Shown here piece after piece: positions 7,136-14,221 of a stretch of DNA of 44,353 nucleotides. The notes beneath the pieces were generated by a model, which searched no databases, had not been told where the DNA came from, and was given only the letters and a program-made list of their open reading frames with translations. This DNA comes from Mesorhizobium amorphae (GTDB lineage: Bacteria; Pseudomonadota; Alphaproteobacteria; Rhizobiales; Rhizobiaceae): positions 1-44,353 of the forward strand of contig QFNI01000033.1 in assembly GCA_003240775.1 (NCBI GenBank), read 5' to 3'. The position numbers were made by a program, and so were the translations under genes. Each line of letters starts with the position of its first letter. The stretch's first letter is position 1.

Positions 7136-8242
7136 TCAGTGCGCCACCGTTTCGACGATCTGCGCGGGCGTGCGGTTCTCGGCCCCGTCGTGCAGCAGGT
7201 GGTCGAGGCGTTCGGCCACCAGCCGCTCGTCGGAGCGTTCCTCGCGCTTCCACGGCTTGCGGCCCTTGAGCACGCCCGATTCCGCCACGATCTCGGCCAC
7301 GAACTCTTCCTGGCGATAGGCCATCACGTGGACGCCGGATACGCCGGGGATTTCCTTGACCTCGTTGATGATGTCGATGCAGAGGCGCTTGCCTTCGGCC
7401 TTCTGGTCCTTGGCGCCCGCCAGGCGGTCGATCACGGCTTCGGGGATGTGCACGCCCGGCACGTTGTTCTTGATCCAGCGCGCGGTCTTGGCCGATGCCA
7501 GGGGCCCCACGCCGCACATCACGAAGCATTTCTCGGTCAGGCCGAGATCGCGCGCCCGCGCCATGAAGGTGCGGAACATCTCGACATCGAAGCAGTACTG
7601 GCTTTGGACGAACTGCGCGCCGGCCGCGATCTTCTTGCCGAATTGCATGGGGCGGAAATCGTAAGGGGGCGCGAACGGGTTGATGGCCGCCCCCAGGAAC
7701 ACTTCGGGCGGGCTCGTCAGTTTGCGGCCAGACAAGAACTTGCCCTGGTCGCGCATGGTGCGCACGGTTTCGAGCAGGGACATGGAATCGAGGTCGAAGA
7801 CGGGCTTGGCGCCCGGCTGGTCGCCCGCCTGTACGCCGTCGCCCGTCAGGCAGAGGATGTTGGCGACACCCATCGCGGCGGCACCCAGCACGTCGCCCTG
7901 AATGGCGATGCGATTCTTGTCGCGGCAGGCGATCTGCATGATCGGCGCGTAGCCCATGCGCGTCAGCAGAGCGCAGATGCCGACCGACGACATGTGGCAG
8001 TTGGCGCCCGACGCATCCACCGCATTGATGCCGTCCACCCAGCCCTCGAAGATGCGCGCTCGCTCGTAGACGTCTTCGGGGTTGGCGCTGTCGGGCGGGT
8101 TGAGCTCTGTGGTGACCGCGAACTCGCCGCGCCTGAGCACGCGCTCCAGTCGCCCGCGCGAGGAGTGGCCGGGCAGGGGATCGAGCGGCAGGTGGATGCC
8201 CGCGGGGTTCTCGTCGCGGGGAGGGAGGAGCATGTCGCTCAT
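7136..8242 (-). CDS. metF: Methylenetetrahydrofolate reductase (MetF family)
   Basis: 368 residues with the MetF flavin-dependent TIM-barrel fold. TTELNPP near residue 46 corresponds to the catalytic-Glu segment, and ILCLTGDGVQAGD and FVQSQYCFDVEMF are conserved family blocks. The enzyme interconverts methyl-THF and methylene-THF; beside a demethylating system the oxidative direction is inferred. The ATG at 8242 overlaps the stop of the MetV-like gene in an ATGA, which points to translational coupling and a complex. The C-terminus is longer than in E. coli MetF. A separate biosynthetic metF may exist elsewhere in the genome. Confidence 0.9.
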   Translation of the reverse strand: MSDMLLPPRDENPAGIHLPLDPLPGHSSRGRLERVLRRGEFAVTTELNPPDSANPEDVYERARIFEGWVDGINAVDASGANCHMSSVGICALLTRMGYAPIMQIACRDKNRIAIQGDVLGAAAMGVANILCLTGDGVQAGDQPGAKPVFDLDSMSLLETVRTMRDQGKFLSGRKLTSPPEVFLGAAINPFAPPYDFRPMQFGKKIAAGAQFVQSQYCFDVEMFRTFMARARDLGLTEKCFVMCGVGPLASAKTARWIKNNVPGVHIPEAVIDRLAGAKDQKAEGKRLCIDIINEVKEIPGVSGVHVMAYRQEEFVAEIVAESGVLKGRKPWKREERSDERLVAERLDHLLHDGAENRTPAQIVETVAH

Positions 8243-8883
8243 GCCGCCTTGTCCTTTTCGGCGGCGGCCGCGTTCAGCGCGGTCACGCGCAGCCAGGCCG
8301 ACGTCTCGCGCAGGCTCTGGTCCACGGGCTTCTGCACCGCCAGGATCTTGTCGCCGTCGCGCATGTTGCGCGAGCCTTCCCAGGCCTTGACCCAGACGCA
8401 AGGCATGTCGGGCTCGACCTCGCAGTTGCCGTTGGCGCGCACGCCGCCGCAGGGGCCGTTGCGCAGCTGTTTGGGGCAGTTCATCGGGCACGACATGCCG
8501 GTGGAGGACAGGATGCACTGGCCGCACATGCGGCAGTCGAACATCATGCCTTTCACGCGCTGCTCAACGAACTTCACCGGCGCTTCCACGCGGCCGTAGC
8601 CAAGTTTCCTCCAAACGGGGTGGAGGTGAAGGAAGAGGTCGGCAAAGCGCTTGTAGAACCATTCGAGCCCGCGCGAATGGCGGATCGACCAGAGCCGGAA
8701 CGCGTAGGAGCGCTGCACGCGGCGCTGCGGGCTCACATCGGCCGGCTTGTAGTCTGACTTCGGCGCGCTCTTCTTGACGGCGGTGGCCTGGGTCGTCGTG
8801 CCGGTCGCGGCCGGCGGGAGCACGGCCTGCTCGGCGCTGGCCGGGCCTTTGGCCGTGGTGGAAAGGGGGGCCGCCTCAGCCAT
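8239..8883 (-). CDS. MetV-like protein (methylenetetrahydrofolate reductase C-terminal domain)
   Basis: 214 residues. The first ~50 are a low-complexity Ala/Thr/Lys-rich leader. The rest matches the MTHFR_C family, with a dense Cys set: C117, C120, C123 (DCRMCGQC), C132, C136, C145, C154 and C162. In acetogens MetV carries metal centres and pairs with MetF to form MetVF; a Zn or Fe-S role is likely here. The ATG at 8883 is preferred because GGAGG lies 8 bp upstream; a TTG at 8907 is possible. The gene overlaps the upstream small gene by 8 bp and metF by 4 bp, so the three are almost certainly one translational unit. Confidence 0.85.
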   Translation of the reverse strand: MAEAAPLSTTAKGPASAEQAVLPPAATGTTTQATAVKKSAPKSDYKPADVSPQRRVQRSYAFRLWSIRHSRGLEWFYKRFADLFLHLHPVWRKLGYGRVEAPVKFVEQRVKGMMFDCRMCGQCILSSTGMSCPMNCPKQLRNGPCGGVRANGNCEVEPDMPCVWVKAWEGSRNMRDGDKILAVQKPVDQSLRETSAWLRVTALNAAAAEKDKAA

Positions 8884-9178
8884 CGATGCGGCCTCCGCCC
8901 TTGGCAAGCGCCACCAGGCGGTCGCGGTCGTATTCGGCGTCGAGGGCTGCTGCTGCCTTGTCGGCTTCGGCTTCGAGGTCGTCGCCCACGGGCGTGGGCG
9001 GCGCTTTCCGCCACTCAGCGAGATAGGCGTCCGTGTCGCCCGCGCCCGAGCGCATGGCGGCCATGTCGATGGCTTCCGTGAAGCGCAGCGGCAGTTCGCG
9101 CTTGGCGCTCGTGCGTCCGCGCTTGACGATCACCTGGGCGGGAATATCTCGCCAGTAGACGACGATGAGGTCGGCCAT
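8876..9178 (-). CDS. 'Virulence factor' conserved-domain protein (100 aa), MetV/MetF partner
   Basis: 100 residues from ATG at 9178, starting MADLIVVYWRDIPAQVIVKR. This fits the small family labelled 'virulence factor, conserved domain' (PF13769, from memory). No catalytic motif or Cys is visible; the second half is Ala/Glu-rich and likely helical. The name is historical. The 8-bp overlap with the MetV-like gene, itself overlapping metF, suggests a subunit or chaperone of the MetVF complex rather than virulence. The frame runs upstream of the ATG through a Cys-rich stretch that does not look like the family. A possible hairpin covering the ribosome binding site is listed at 9185-9221. Confidence 0.75.
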   Translation of the reverse strand: MADLIVVYWRDIPAQVIVKRGRTSAKRELPLRFTEAIDMAAMRSGAGDTDAYLAEWRKAPPTPVGDDLEAEADKAAAALDAEYDRDRLVALAKGGGRIDG

Positions 9179-9184
9179 CCGCTT

Positions 9185-9221
9185 GGGGTCCTTGCAACAG
9201 TCTGCAGGATTGCCGGACCCC
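9185..9221 (-). promoter_or_regulatory. Inverted repeat enclosing the ribosome binding site of the virF-metV-metF unit
   Basis: Arms GGGGTCC (9185-9191) and GGACCCC (9215-9221) are perfect complements 23 nt apart. In the transcript the downstream arm contains the AAGGA that lies 8-13 nt before the ATG at 9178, so folding would hide the Shine-Dalgarno. This could be a translation switch or thermosensor-like stem. No cobalamin or SAM riboswitch core is recognisable around it. Confidence 0.3.
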
Positions 9222-9275
9222 GCATCGTGCTGCTTGTTGGGGCACGACGCGTGGGCCTTCAAAAGCGACCTCGCT

Positions 9276-9944
9276 TCAGCCCAGCCAGCCGAACCACTGA
9301 AGCACGAAGTGGGACGCAAAGCCCGCCGACCCGATCACGAGCGCGATCACCACCATGGCGATCAGGCCGACCAGCCAGCCGAGCGCGAGCAGCAGCCCGT
9401 CGCGCTGCGAAAGCGCAAGCCCCATCAGGAAGCAGCAGAAGGCGGGAAGCCAGTTGCCGAGCGGAATGGGCAGGGTGACCACGATGGCCATCAGAAGCGC
9501 GATGCCCCCGATCACCCGGTCGCCCTGGCGCCGCCAGAACGGCCAGTAGCGGGGTCGGATGAAGCGCTCCAGCCATTCCAGGCGCGGAATCACCTTTTCC
9601 ATCACCGAGCGGAACTGCTCGGCCGTCAGCGAGCGCTTGAGCAGGAATTGCGGCAGCCAAGCCCGGCGGCTGCCATAGACCATCTGCGCCGCCACGATCA
9701 CGAGCGGCAGGCCGAGCACAGCCGACGAGGGCGGCGGCAGGGGCAGCATGTTGAGCGCGGAGAAGAACACCAGAAGCGCCGCATAGGAGCGGTCGCCCAA
9801 CTCGTCGCGGATCGACGCCACCGAGACGTCGCCCTTGGCGTTCTCGGCTATCCGCGCAAACAGAAAGGACAGGCGGCGCGCGCGGCGGCGGCGCATCGGC
9901 GCCCCGATCTGTCCGCCTTCGGCCCCCTCCATCACACCCCGCAT
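9276..9944 (-). CDS. exoD: Exopolysaccharide synthesis protein ExoD family
   Basis: 222 residues from the ATG at 9944 (a GTG at 9950 and an ATG at 9932 are alternatives). An Arg-rich N-terminus leads into several hydrophobic segments, among them the AALLVFFSALNMLPLPPPSS block, VIGGIALLMAIVVTLPIPLG and LALGWLVGLIAMVVIALVIG. These fit the ExoD family of integral inner-membrane proteins. ExoD affects exopolysaccharide production, alkali tolerance and nodule invasion in Sinorhizobium. The gene ends 98 bp before the small gene at 9178 on the same strand and probably forms its own unit. It is unlikely to be part of methyl transfer. Confidence 0.85.
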   Translation of the reverse strand: MRGVMEGAEGGQIGAPMRRRRARRLSFLFARIAENAKGDVSVASIRDELGDRSYAALLVFFSALNMLPLPPPSSAVLGLPLVIVAAQMVYGSRRAWLPQFLLKRSLTAEQFRSVMEKVIPRLEWLERFIRPRYWPFWRRQGDRVIGGIALLMAIVVTLPIPLGNWLPAFCCFLMGLALSQRDGLLLALGWLVGLIAMVVIALVIGSAGFASHFVLQWFGWLG

Positions 9945-10100
9945 TCGCACCTACCCATGCACAGGCCGCGCATTGATGCGACCGCAGCCCGCCCTCTGAG
10001 GGAAAAGCCCGGCGCAATTGTGATGCAAAGGCGTTAAACGAGCATGACACGGCCGGAACGGGCACCAGATGGTCCGCCCCGGCCGCGAAGGCAACCGGCG

Positions 10101-10679
10101 CTAGCGCCGCAGTTCCAGCAAGTCGAAGCGCGATTCACGGGTGGGCGAGGGGAATTCGATGCGGAAAGCGTCCCTGCCTGTTCGGAACGCGTAGCCCACC
10201 TCGTCGCTGTCGGGCCCGGCGCCATAGCGCTTGGGCGTCTCGCCCGCGACATAGCCCACGCCCAGAAACACGAGCCGCGTGTCGCCGTCGTCGAAGAAGC
10301 GGCCAGCCACGCGCTGCGAGCCCGTGAGCTTCTCCAGCCGCCAGCCCGAGCCGTCATCGGTGACCCGGCAGCGGAACCAGCCATAGGTGACGAGCGGCAG
10401 GGTCTTGCCGAGCTTGGACACCCGGCAGCGCCAGTTGCCGATCATGTCGAAGCCGGAAAAGCTCTGCGGGCGCGCGTCGAGCACACTGCCAACGGCCGCA
10501 AACTCCTGCGGATTGCCGCCGCGCCGGGCTTCGGCCAATGCACCGCGCCGCACGGCATCGTGCTCCACGAGCCGCGCCTTGTCGAATTTGGTGATCAGGC
10601 GGGCGAGCTCGCCGTCGGCATGGGCGGTGGCCGAAGAAAGAAGGGCTATCACCGCCGCGCAAAGAATGGTCCGGGTCAT
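10101..10679 (-). CDS. DUF4893 domain protein, exported
   Basis: 192 residues with a clear Sec signal peptide (about residues 1-22, ending in ATAHA). The mature part has GNWRCRVSKLG and YGWFRCRV, giving two Cys that could form a disulfide in the periplasm, and it matches my recollection of DUF4893. The ATG overlaps the stop of the DUF1638 gene by 4 bp (ATGA), so the two are coupled. That coupling of an exported protein with a cytoplasmic DUF1638 protein is odd. Biochemical function is unknown. It ends 156 bp before exoD. Confidence 0.75.
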   Translation of the reverse strand: MTRTILCAAVIALLSSATAHADGELARLITKFDKARLVEHDAVRRGALAEARRGGNPQEFAAVGSVLDARPQSFSGFDMIGNWRCRVSKLGKTLPLVTYGWFRCRVTDDGSGWRLEKLTGSQRVAGRFFDDGDTRLVFLGVGYVAGETPKRYGAGPDSDEVGYAFRTGRDAFRIEFPSPTRESRFDLLELRR

Positions 10680-11320
10680 GGCTTTGTCCTCGCTGCACGT
10701 TCGCGAGCGACGAGCGCGGGCACGAGATCGCCGTAGCCCGTGAAGCGCCGCTCGTAGTGGAGGCCGAGCATCTTCGCTGCGTCCTCCGCCACCTGGTCGA
10801 GCCTGGGGTCGTCGGTCTGGGCCAGGTAGACTAGGTTTCGGTAGTGCCCGAAATAATCGCGCACCAGTTCGGGATGCCGGTCTAGCCCGAGGGGGCGGAT
10901 GAAGAAGGCGTCAAACTGCCGGCACAAGAAATCGGTCATGTAGAAGGACAGCATGTCGTCCTCGCCGATCTCGGCGAAGCGCGTGTTCCCCTGGTAGAAA
11001 GCGAAGCAATGTGGCCCTTCGATGCGCGACACGCCGAGTTCCGCACAGGCGTCGTCCAATTGCCCGCCCGTGCCGCAGTCGCCGTAGGCCACGAAGACTT
11101 CGCGGTAGCCCTTCTCGCGCGCTTCGGCCACGGCCGCGCGCACGCCGGGCGTGATGCGGTCGGGATGGAAGTGGAAGTCGGCGGGCAGACAGGTGAGGTC
11201 GATGTGGTCGAGCCGCATCGCGGCCTTCACCGCGAGGATCTCGCGCGCAAGCATCCCGCAGCCGATCACGAGCAGGCGATTGGCCCCGTCCGGAATTTCA
11301 CAGGCCCGTGAGCGGCTCAT
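10676..11320 (-). CDS. DUF1638 domain protein
   Basis: 214 residues. Conserved blocks are LLVIGCGMLAREI (C21), VAYGDCGTGG (C82) and EGPHCFAFYQG (H103, C104). The spaced Cys/His residues suggest metal or cofactor binding. As I recall it, DUF1638 proteins often lie among corrinoid methyltransferase genes in bacteria and methanogens, as here next to the corrinoid protein and MttB genes. A role in corrinoid or methyl handling is inference from context. The start at 11320 is the first ATG of the frame; an entericidin gene on the other strand starts 65 bp away. It is translationally coupled to the DUF4893 gene. Confidence 0.78.
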   Translation of the reverse strand: MSRSRACEIPDGANRLLVIGCGMLAREILAVKAAMRLDHIDLTCLPADFHFHPDRITPGVRAAVAEAREKGYREVFVAYGDCGTGGQLDDACAELGVSRIEGPHCFAFYQGNTRFAEIGEDDMLSFYMTDFLCRQFDAFFIRPLGLDRHPELVRDYFGHYRNLVYLAQTDDPRLDQVAEDAAKMLGLHYERRFTGYGDLVPALVARERAARTKP

Positions 11321-11384
11321 GGAACGACTCCCCGGACAGCCCGTTCAAGGGCTGCAAGTAATCCAGTGAGAGGGAACACTCTTC

Positions 11385-11531
11385 ATGAAACTGTCGCGCC
11401 TCGCCCCGGTTGCGCTGATCGCCTTTGCCGTGCTCGCCACGGGTTGCGCCAACACCATTCGCGGAGCCGGCCGCGACGTTTCCAACACCGCGGATGCCAC
11501 GGCTGCTGCGGCGCAGGACATCGCCGAGTAA
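11385..11531 (+). CDS. Entericidin A/B family lipoprotein (48 aa)
   Basis: ATG at 11385 is preceded by GAGAGG, and the stop TAA is at 11529-11531. The 48-residue protein has a short signal sequence ending in the lipobox LATG-C21, followed by ANTIRGAGRDVSNT. This is the entericidin signature (small membrane lipoproteins, named for the EcnAB bacteriolysis pair). It would be lipidated and exported. A strong terminator follows at once, so it is a monocistronic gene set between the corrinoid protein gene and the DUF1638 gene, which run on the other strand. Confidence 0.85.
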   Translation: MKLSRLAPVALIAFAVLATGCANTIRGAGRDVSNTADATAAAAQDIAE

Positions 11532-11540
11532 GCACCAAGC

Positions 11541-11569
11541 GGGCCCGCCACGCGCGGGCCCCTCTCTTT
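11541..11569 (+). terminator. Rho-independent terminator after the entericidin gene
   Basis: Perfect 8-bp arms GGGCCCGC (11541-11548) and GCGGGCCC (11554-11561) with a 5-nt loop are followed by the pyrimidine tract CTCTCTTT. It lies 10 bp after the stop and between two convergent genes, so it may also help stop transcription from the corrinoid protein gene. Confidence 0.8.
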
Positions 11570-11585
11570 GACTTAGAGCCGTGCG

Positions 11586-12281
11586 TCAAGCCGCGCGACT
11601 GTTGTGCTTGCGCTTCATGTATTCCTTGGCCGTTTCCACAGCCACCGCCGCGTCGCGGCAATAGGCGTCTGCACCCACGGCCTTGCCGAATTCCTCGTTG
11701 AGGGGCGCGCCGCCGACGAGCACGACGTAGTCGTCGCGGATGCCCTTTTCCTTCATCGTGTCGATCACGACCTTCATGTAGGGCATGGTCGTGGTCAGAA
11801 GGGCGGACATGCCGAGGATGTCGGGCTGGTGCTCCTCGATGGCATCCAGATATTTCTCGACGGGGTTGTTGATGCCGAGGTCGACCACGTCGAAGCCGGC
11901 ACCTTCCATCATCATGCCCACGAGGTTCTTGCCGATGTCGTGGATATCGCCCTTCACGGTGCCGATCAGGAGCTTGCCCTGCTTGGGCGCGCCGGTCGCG
12001 GCGAGCAGGGGGCGCAGGATCGACATGCCCGCCTTCATGGCATTGGCCGAAAGCAGCACTTCGGGAACGAAGAGGATGCCGTCGCGGAAATCCTCACCCA
12101 CGATGCGCATGCCTTCCACGAGCGCCTCGGTGAGCACCTTGTAGGGCACCCAGCCGCGCTCGAGCAGGATGTTCGTTCCTTCTTCGATTTCCTCCTTGAG
12201 GCCATCGTAGAGATCGTCGTGCATCTGCTGCACGAGTTCGTCGTCGGAAAGCTCGGAGAGGATGATCTCGTCGTCTGCCAC
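11586..12281 (-). CDS. Corrinoid (cobalamin-binding) methyl-carrier protein, MttC/MtgC type
   Basis: 231 residues. An N-terminal four-helix cap domain (about 10-95) is followed by the cobalamin-binding Rossmann domain. The cobalt-ligand motif D112-x-H114-x-x-G117 is intact (GDIHDIGKNLV), with SALLTTTMPYM and VLVGGAPLN completing the B12 fold. H114 would be the lower axial ligand in the base-off, His-on state. It carries the methyl group between the MttB enzymes and the MeTr enzyme. The GTG at 12281 has a GGAG site 8 bp upstream. The first 35 residues are strikingly acidic (13 Asp/Glu), in contrast to the basic tails of its partner enzymes. It is divergent from mttB at 12544. Confidence 0.9.
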   Translation of the reverse strand: MADDEIILSELSDDELVQQMHDDLYDGLKEEIEEGTNILLERGWVPYKVLTEALVEGMRIVGEDFRDGILFVPEVLLSANAMKAGMSILRPLLAATGAPKQGKLLIGTVKGDIHDIGKNLVGMMMEGAGFDVVDLGINNPVEKYLDAIEEHQPDILGMSALLTTTMPYMKVVIDTMKEKGIRDDYVVLVGGAPLNEEFGKAVGADAYCRDAAVAVETAKEYMKRKHNSRAA

Positions 12282-12543
12282 GGTTCTGCTCCAGGCTGGC
12301 GGAAGCCGTCTTCCGCACGGATTCGGTGCTCTTCTTCCTATCGCGCGTTCGGCTGAAATCCATAGCCGATTTGCGACGGTCCCCATGAGGAAAGCGACCG
12401 CGCGAAACCGGGGTTGCCAGCACCCTTTGTCTATTTTGCGACAGGCTTTGACGTTGCGGAGCCGTTGACAGAAGGCGCCGCGACTACGATCCCCGCGCAA
12501 GGAGAGCCCGCATCAGACGGGCGCGACGGTCGAGGACAGCACC
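12282..12543. promoter_or_regulatory. Divergent intergenic region between corrinoid protein and mttB genes
   Basis: 262 bp must hold both promoters of the methyl-transfer pair. The heptamer TTGCGAC occurs twice (12371-12377 and 12436-12442) in the same orientation. The TTGACA at 12475 has no well-spaced -10 partner. I find no riboswitch core and no copy of the 7087/18829 palindrome. Confidence 0.4.
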
Positions 12544-14127
12544 ATGGACGAGCAAGGCGTGAGCGGAAACGACGCCCAGGCAGGCGGAGGCAGGCGCGGC
12601 CGCGCCGATCGCGGCGGGGGTGCAGCCGCTCGCCGTGCCGCCCGCTCGGGCGGTGGGCCCGGCACCCAGCAGTTCTTCATCAAGCGCCGGATCAATATCT
12701 ACGAGGTGCTCGACGAGGAGGGCCTGGCCCTCATCGAGCACAATGCCGACACCGTGCTCGAAGAGATCGGCATCGAGTTCCGCGACGACGCCGAAGCGCT
12801 CGAGATGTGGAAACAGGCCGGCGCCGACGTGAAAGGCAGCCGCGTCCACTTCCCGCGCGGTCTGCCGCGCTCGCTGCTCAAGACCGCGCCTTCGCAATAC
12901 ACCCAGCACGCTCGCAATCCCGAGCGGTCCGTGCAGATCGGCGGCAACGCCACCGTGTTCGCGCCGGTCTACGGCCCGCCTTTCGTGCGCGATCTCGAAG
13001 GCAACCGTCGCTATGCGACCATCGAGGACTTCCGCAACTTCGTGAAGCTCGCCTATCTCGCGCCCTCGATCCACCATTCGGGCGGCACGGTCTGCGAGCC
13101 CGTGGACGTGCCCGTGAACAAGCGCCACCTCGACATGGTGCATGCCCACATGACGCTGTCCGACAAGCCTTTCATGGGCTCGGTCACCGCGCCTGAACGC
13201 GCACAGGACACGGTGGACATGTGCAAGATCCTGTTCGGCGCGGATTTCGTCGACCAGAACACGGTGCTCACCTCGCTGATCAACGCCAACTCGCCGATGG
13301 TGTTCGACGACACGATGCTGGGCGCCCTCAAGGTCTATGCGCGCAACAATCAGGCCTGCATCGTCACGCCCTTCATCCTCGCTGGCGCGATGAGCCCTGT
13401 CACGGTCGCGGGCACGCTCACCCAGGTGCTGGCCGAAGTGCTGGCGGGTGCAGCCCTCACCCAGCTCGTACGCCCCGGAGCGCCCGTGCTCTTCGGCACC
13501 TTCGCCTCGTCGATCTCGATGCAGTCGGGCGCGCCCACCTTCGGCACACCCGAGCCTTCGCTCGTGTCCTATGGCGCAGCACAGCTCGCGCGGCGGCTCG
13601 GACTGCCCTTCCGCACCGGCGGCTCGCTCTGCGCCTCCAAGATCCCCGACGCGCAGGCGGCCTATGAGAGCGCCAACACGCTAAATTCCACCCTGCTTGC
13701 CGGCACCAACTTCGTTCTGCACTCGGCTGGCTGGCTCGAAGGGGGTCTCGCCTCCTGCTACGAGAAGTTCATGATGGACGTAGACCAGCTCGGCATGGCG
13801 CAGAAGCTGGCCGAAGGCGTCGATCTCTCGGAGAACGGCCAAGCGATGGACGCCATCCGCCAGGTCGGTCCCGGCAGCCACTATCTCGGCTGCGACCACA
13901 CCCAGGCGAACTTCCAGACCGCGTTCTATCGCTCGTCGATCGCCGACAACAACTCCTTCGAGCAGTGGCAGGCCGAGGGCGAGAAGACCGCGCCCCAGCG
14001 CGCCAACGAACTCGCGCGCCGCTGGCTCGAATCCTACGAGCAACCCCCGCTCGACCCCGGCATCGCCGATGGCCTGAACGACTTCATCGCCAAGAAGAAG
14101 GAGTCGATGCCCGACGCCTTCACGTGA
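12544..14127 (+). CDS. Trimethylamine methyltransferase (MttB) family protein 1, non-pyrrolysine
   Basis: 527 residues. An N-terminal Gly/Arg/Ala-rich tail (about 14-38, seven Arg) precedes the MttB TIM-barrel domain, which runs from about residue 48 to the end. Family blocks include PFILAGAMSPVTVAGT, SGAPTFGTPE and NFVLHSAGWLEGG. MttB enzymes transfer a methyl group from a quaternary or tertiary amine to a corrinoid protein. No in-frame amber codon interrupts the gene, so it lacks pyrrolysine, like MtgB (glycine betaine), MtpB (proline betaine) and MtcB (carnitine). The substrate cannot be read from sequence; glycine betaine fits the neighbours. It is divergent from the corrinoid protein gene and followed 94 bp later by an Fe-S protein gene. 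RBS GAGGA precedes the ATG. Confidence 0.9.
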   Translation: MDEQGVSGNDAQAGGGRRGRADRGGGAAARRAARSGGGPGTQQFFIKRRINIYEVLDEEGLALIEHNADTVLEEIGIEFRDDAEALEMWKQAGADVKGSRVHFPRGLPRSLLKTAPSQYTQHARNPERSVQIGGNATVFAPVYGPPFVRDLEGNRRYATIEDFRNFVKLAYLAPSIHHSGGTVCEPVDVPVNKRHLDMVHAHMTLSDKPFMGSVTAPERAQDTVDMCKILFGADFVDQNTVLTSLINANSPMVFDDTMLGALKVYARNNQACIVTPFILAGAMSPVTVAGTLTQVLAEVLAGAALTQLVRPGAPVLFGTFASSISMQSGAPTFGTPEPSLVSYGAAQLARRLGLPFRTGGSLCASKIPDAQAAYESANTLNSTLLAGTNFVLHSAGWLEGGLASCYEKFMMDVDQLGMAQKLAEGVDLSENGQAMDAIRQVGPGSHYLGCDHTQANFQTAFYRSSIADNNSFEQWQAEGEKTAPQRANELARRWLESYEQPPLDPGIADGLNDFIAKKKESMPDAFT

Positions 14128-14221
14128 AAGGAGCCCGATTCAGGCCGGGCTAAAGTGGCCGACATCATCCACAACGAAGTCTGGCGCACCGCCATCCGGG
14201 CGCCGGACGAAAGCTAGCGCC

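Noticed and set aside
9179..9275. Cobalamin or SAM riboswitch upstream of the metV-metF unit or near the corrinoid genes
   Set aside because: I found no B12-box-like core and no SAM-II-like pseudoknot pattern in this gap, nor in 7072-7135, 12282-12543 or 25896-26180.
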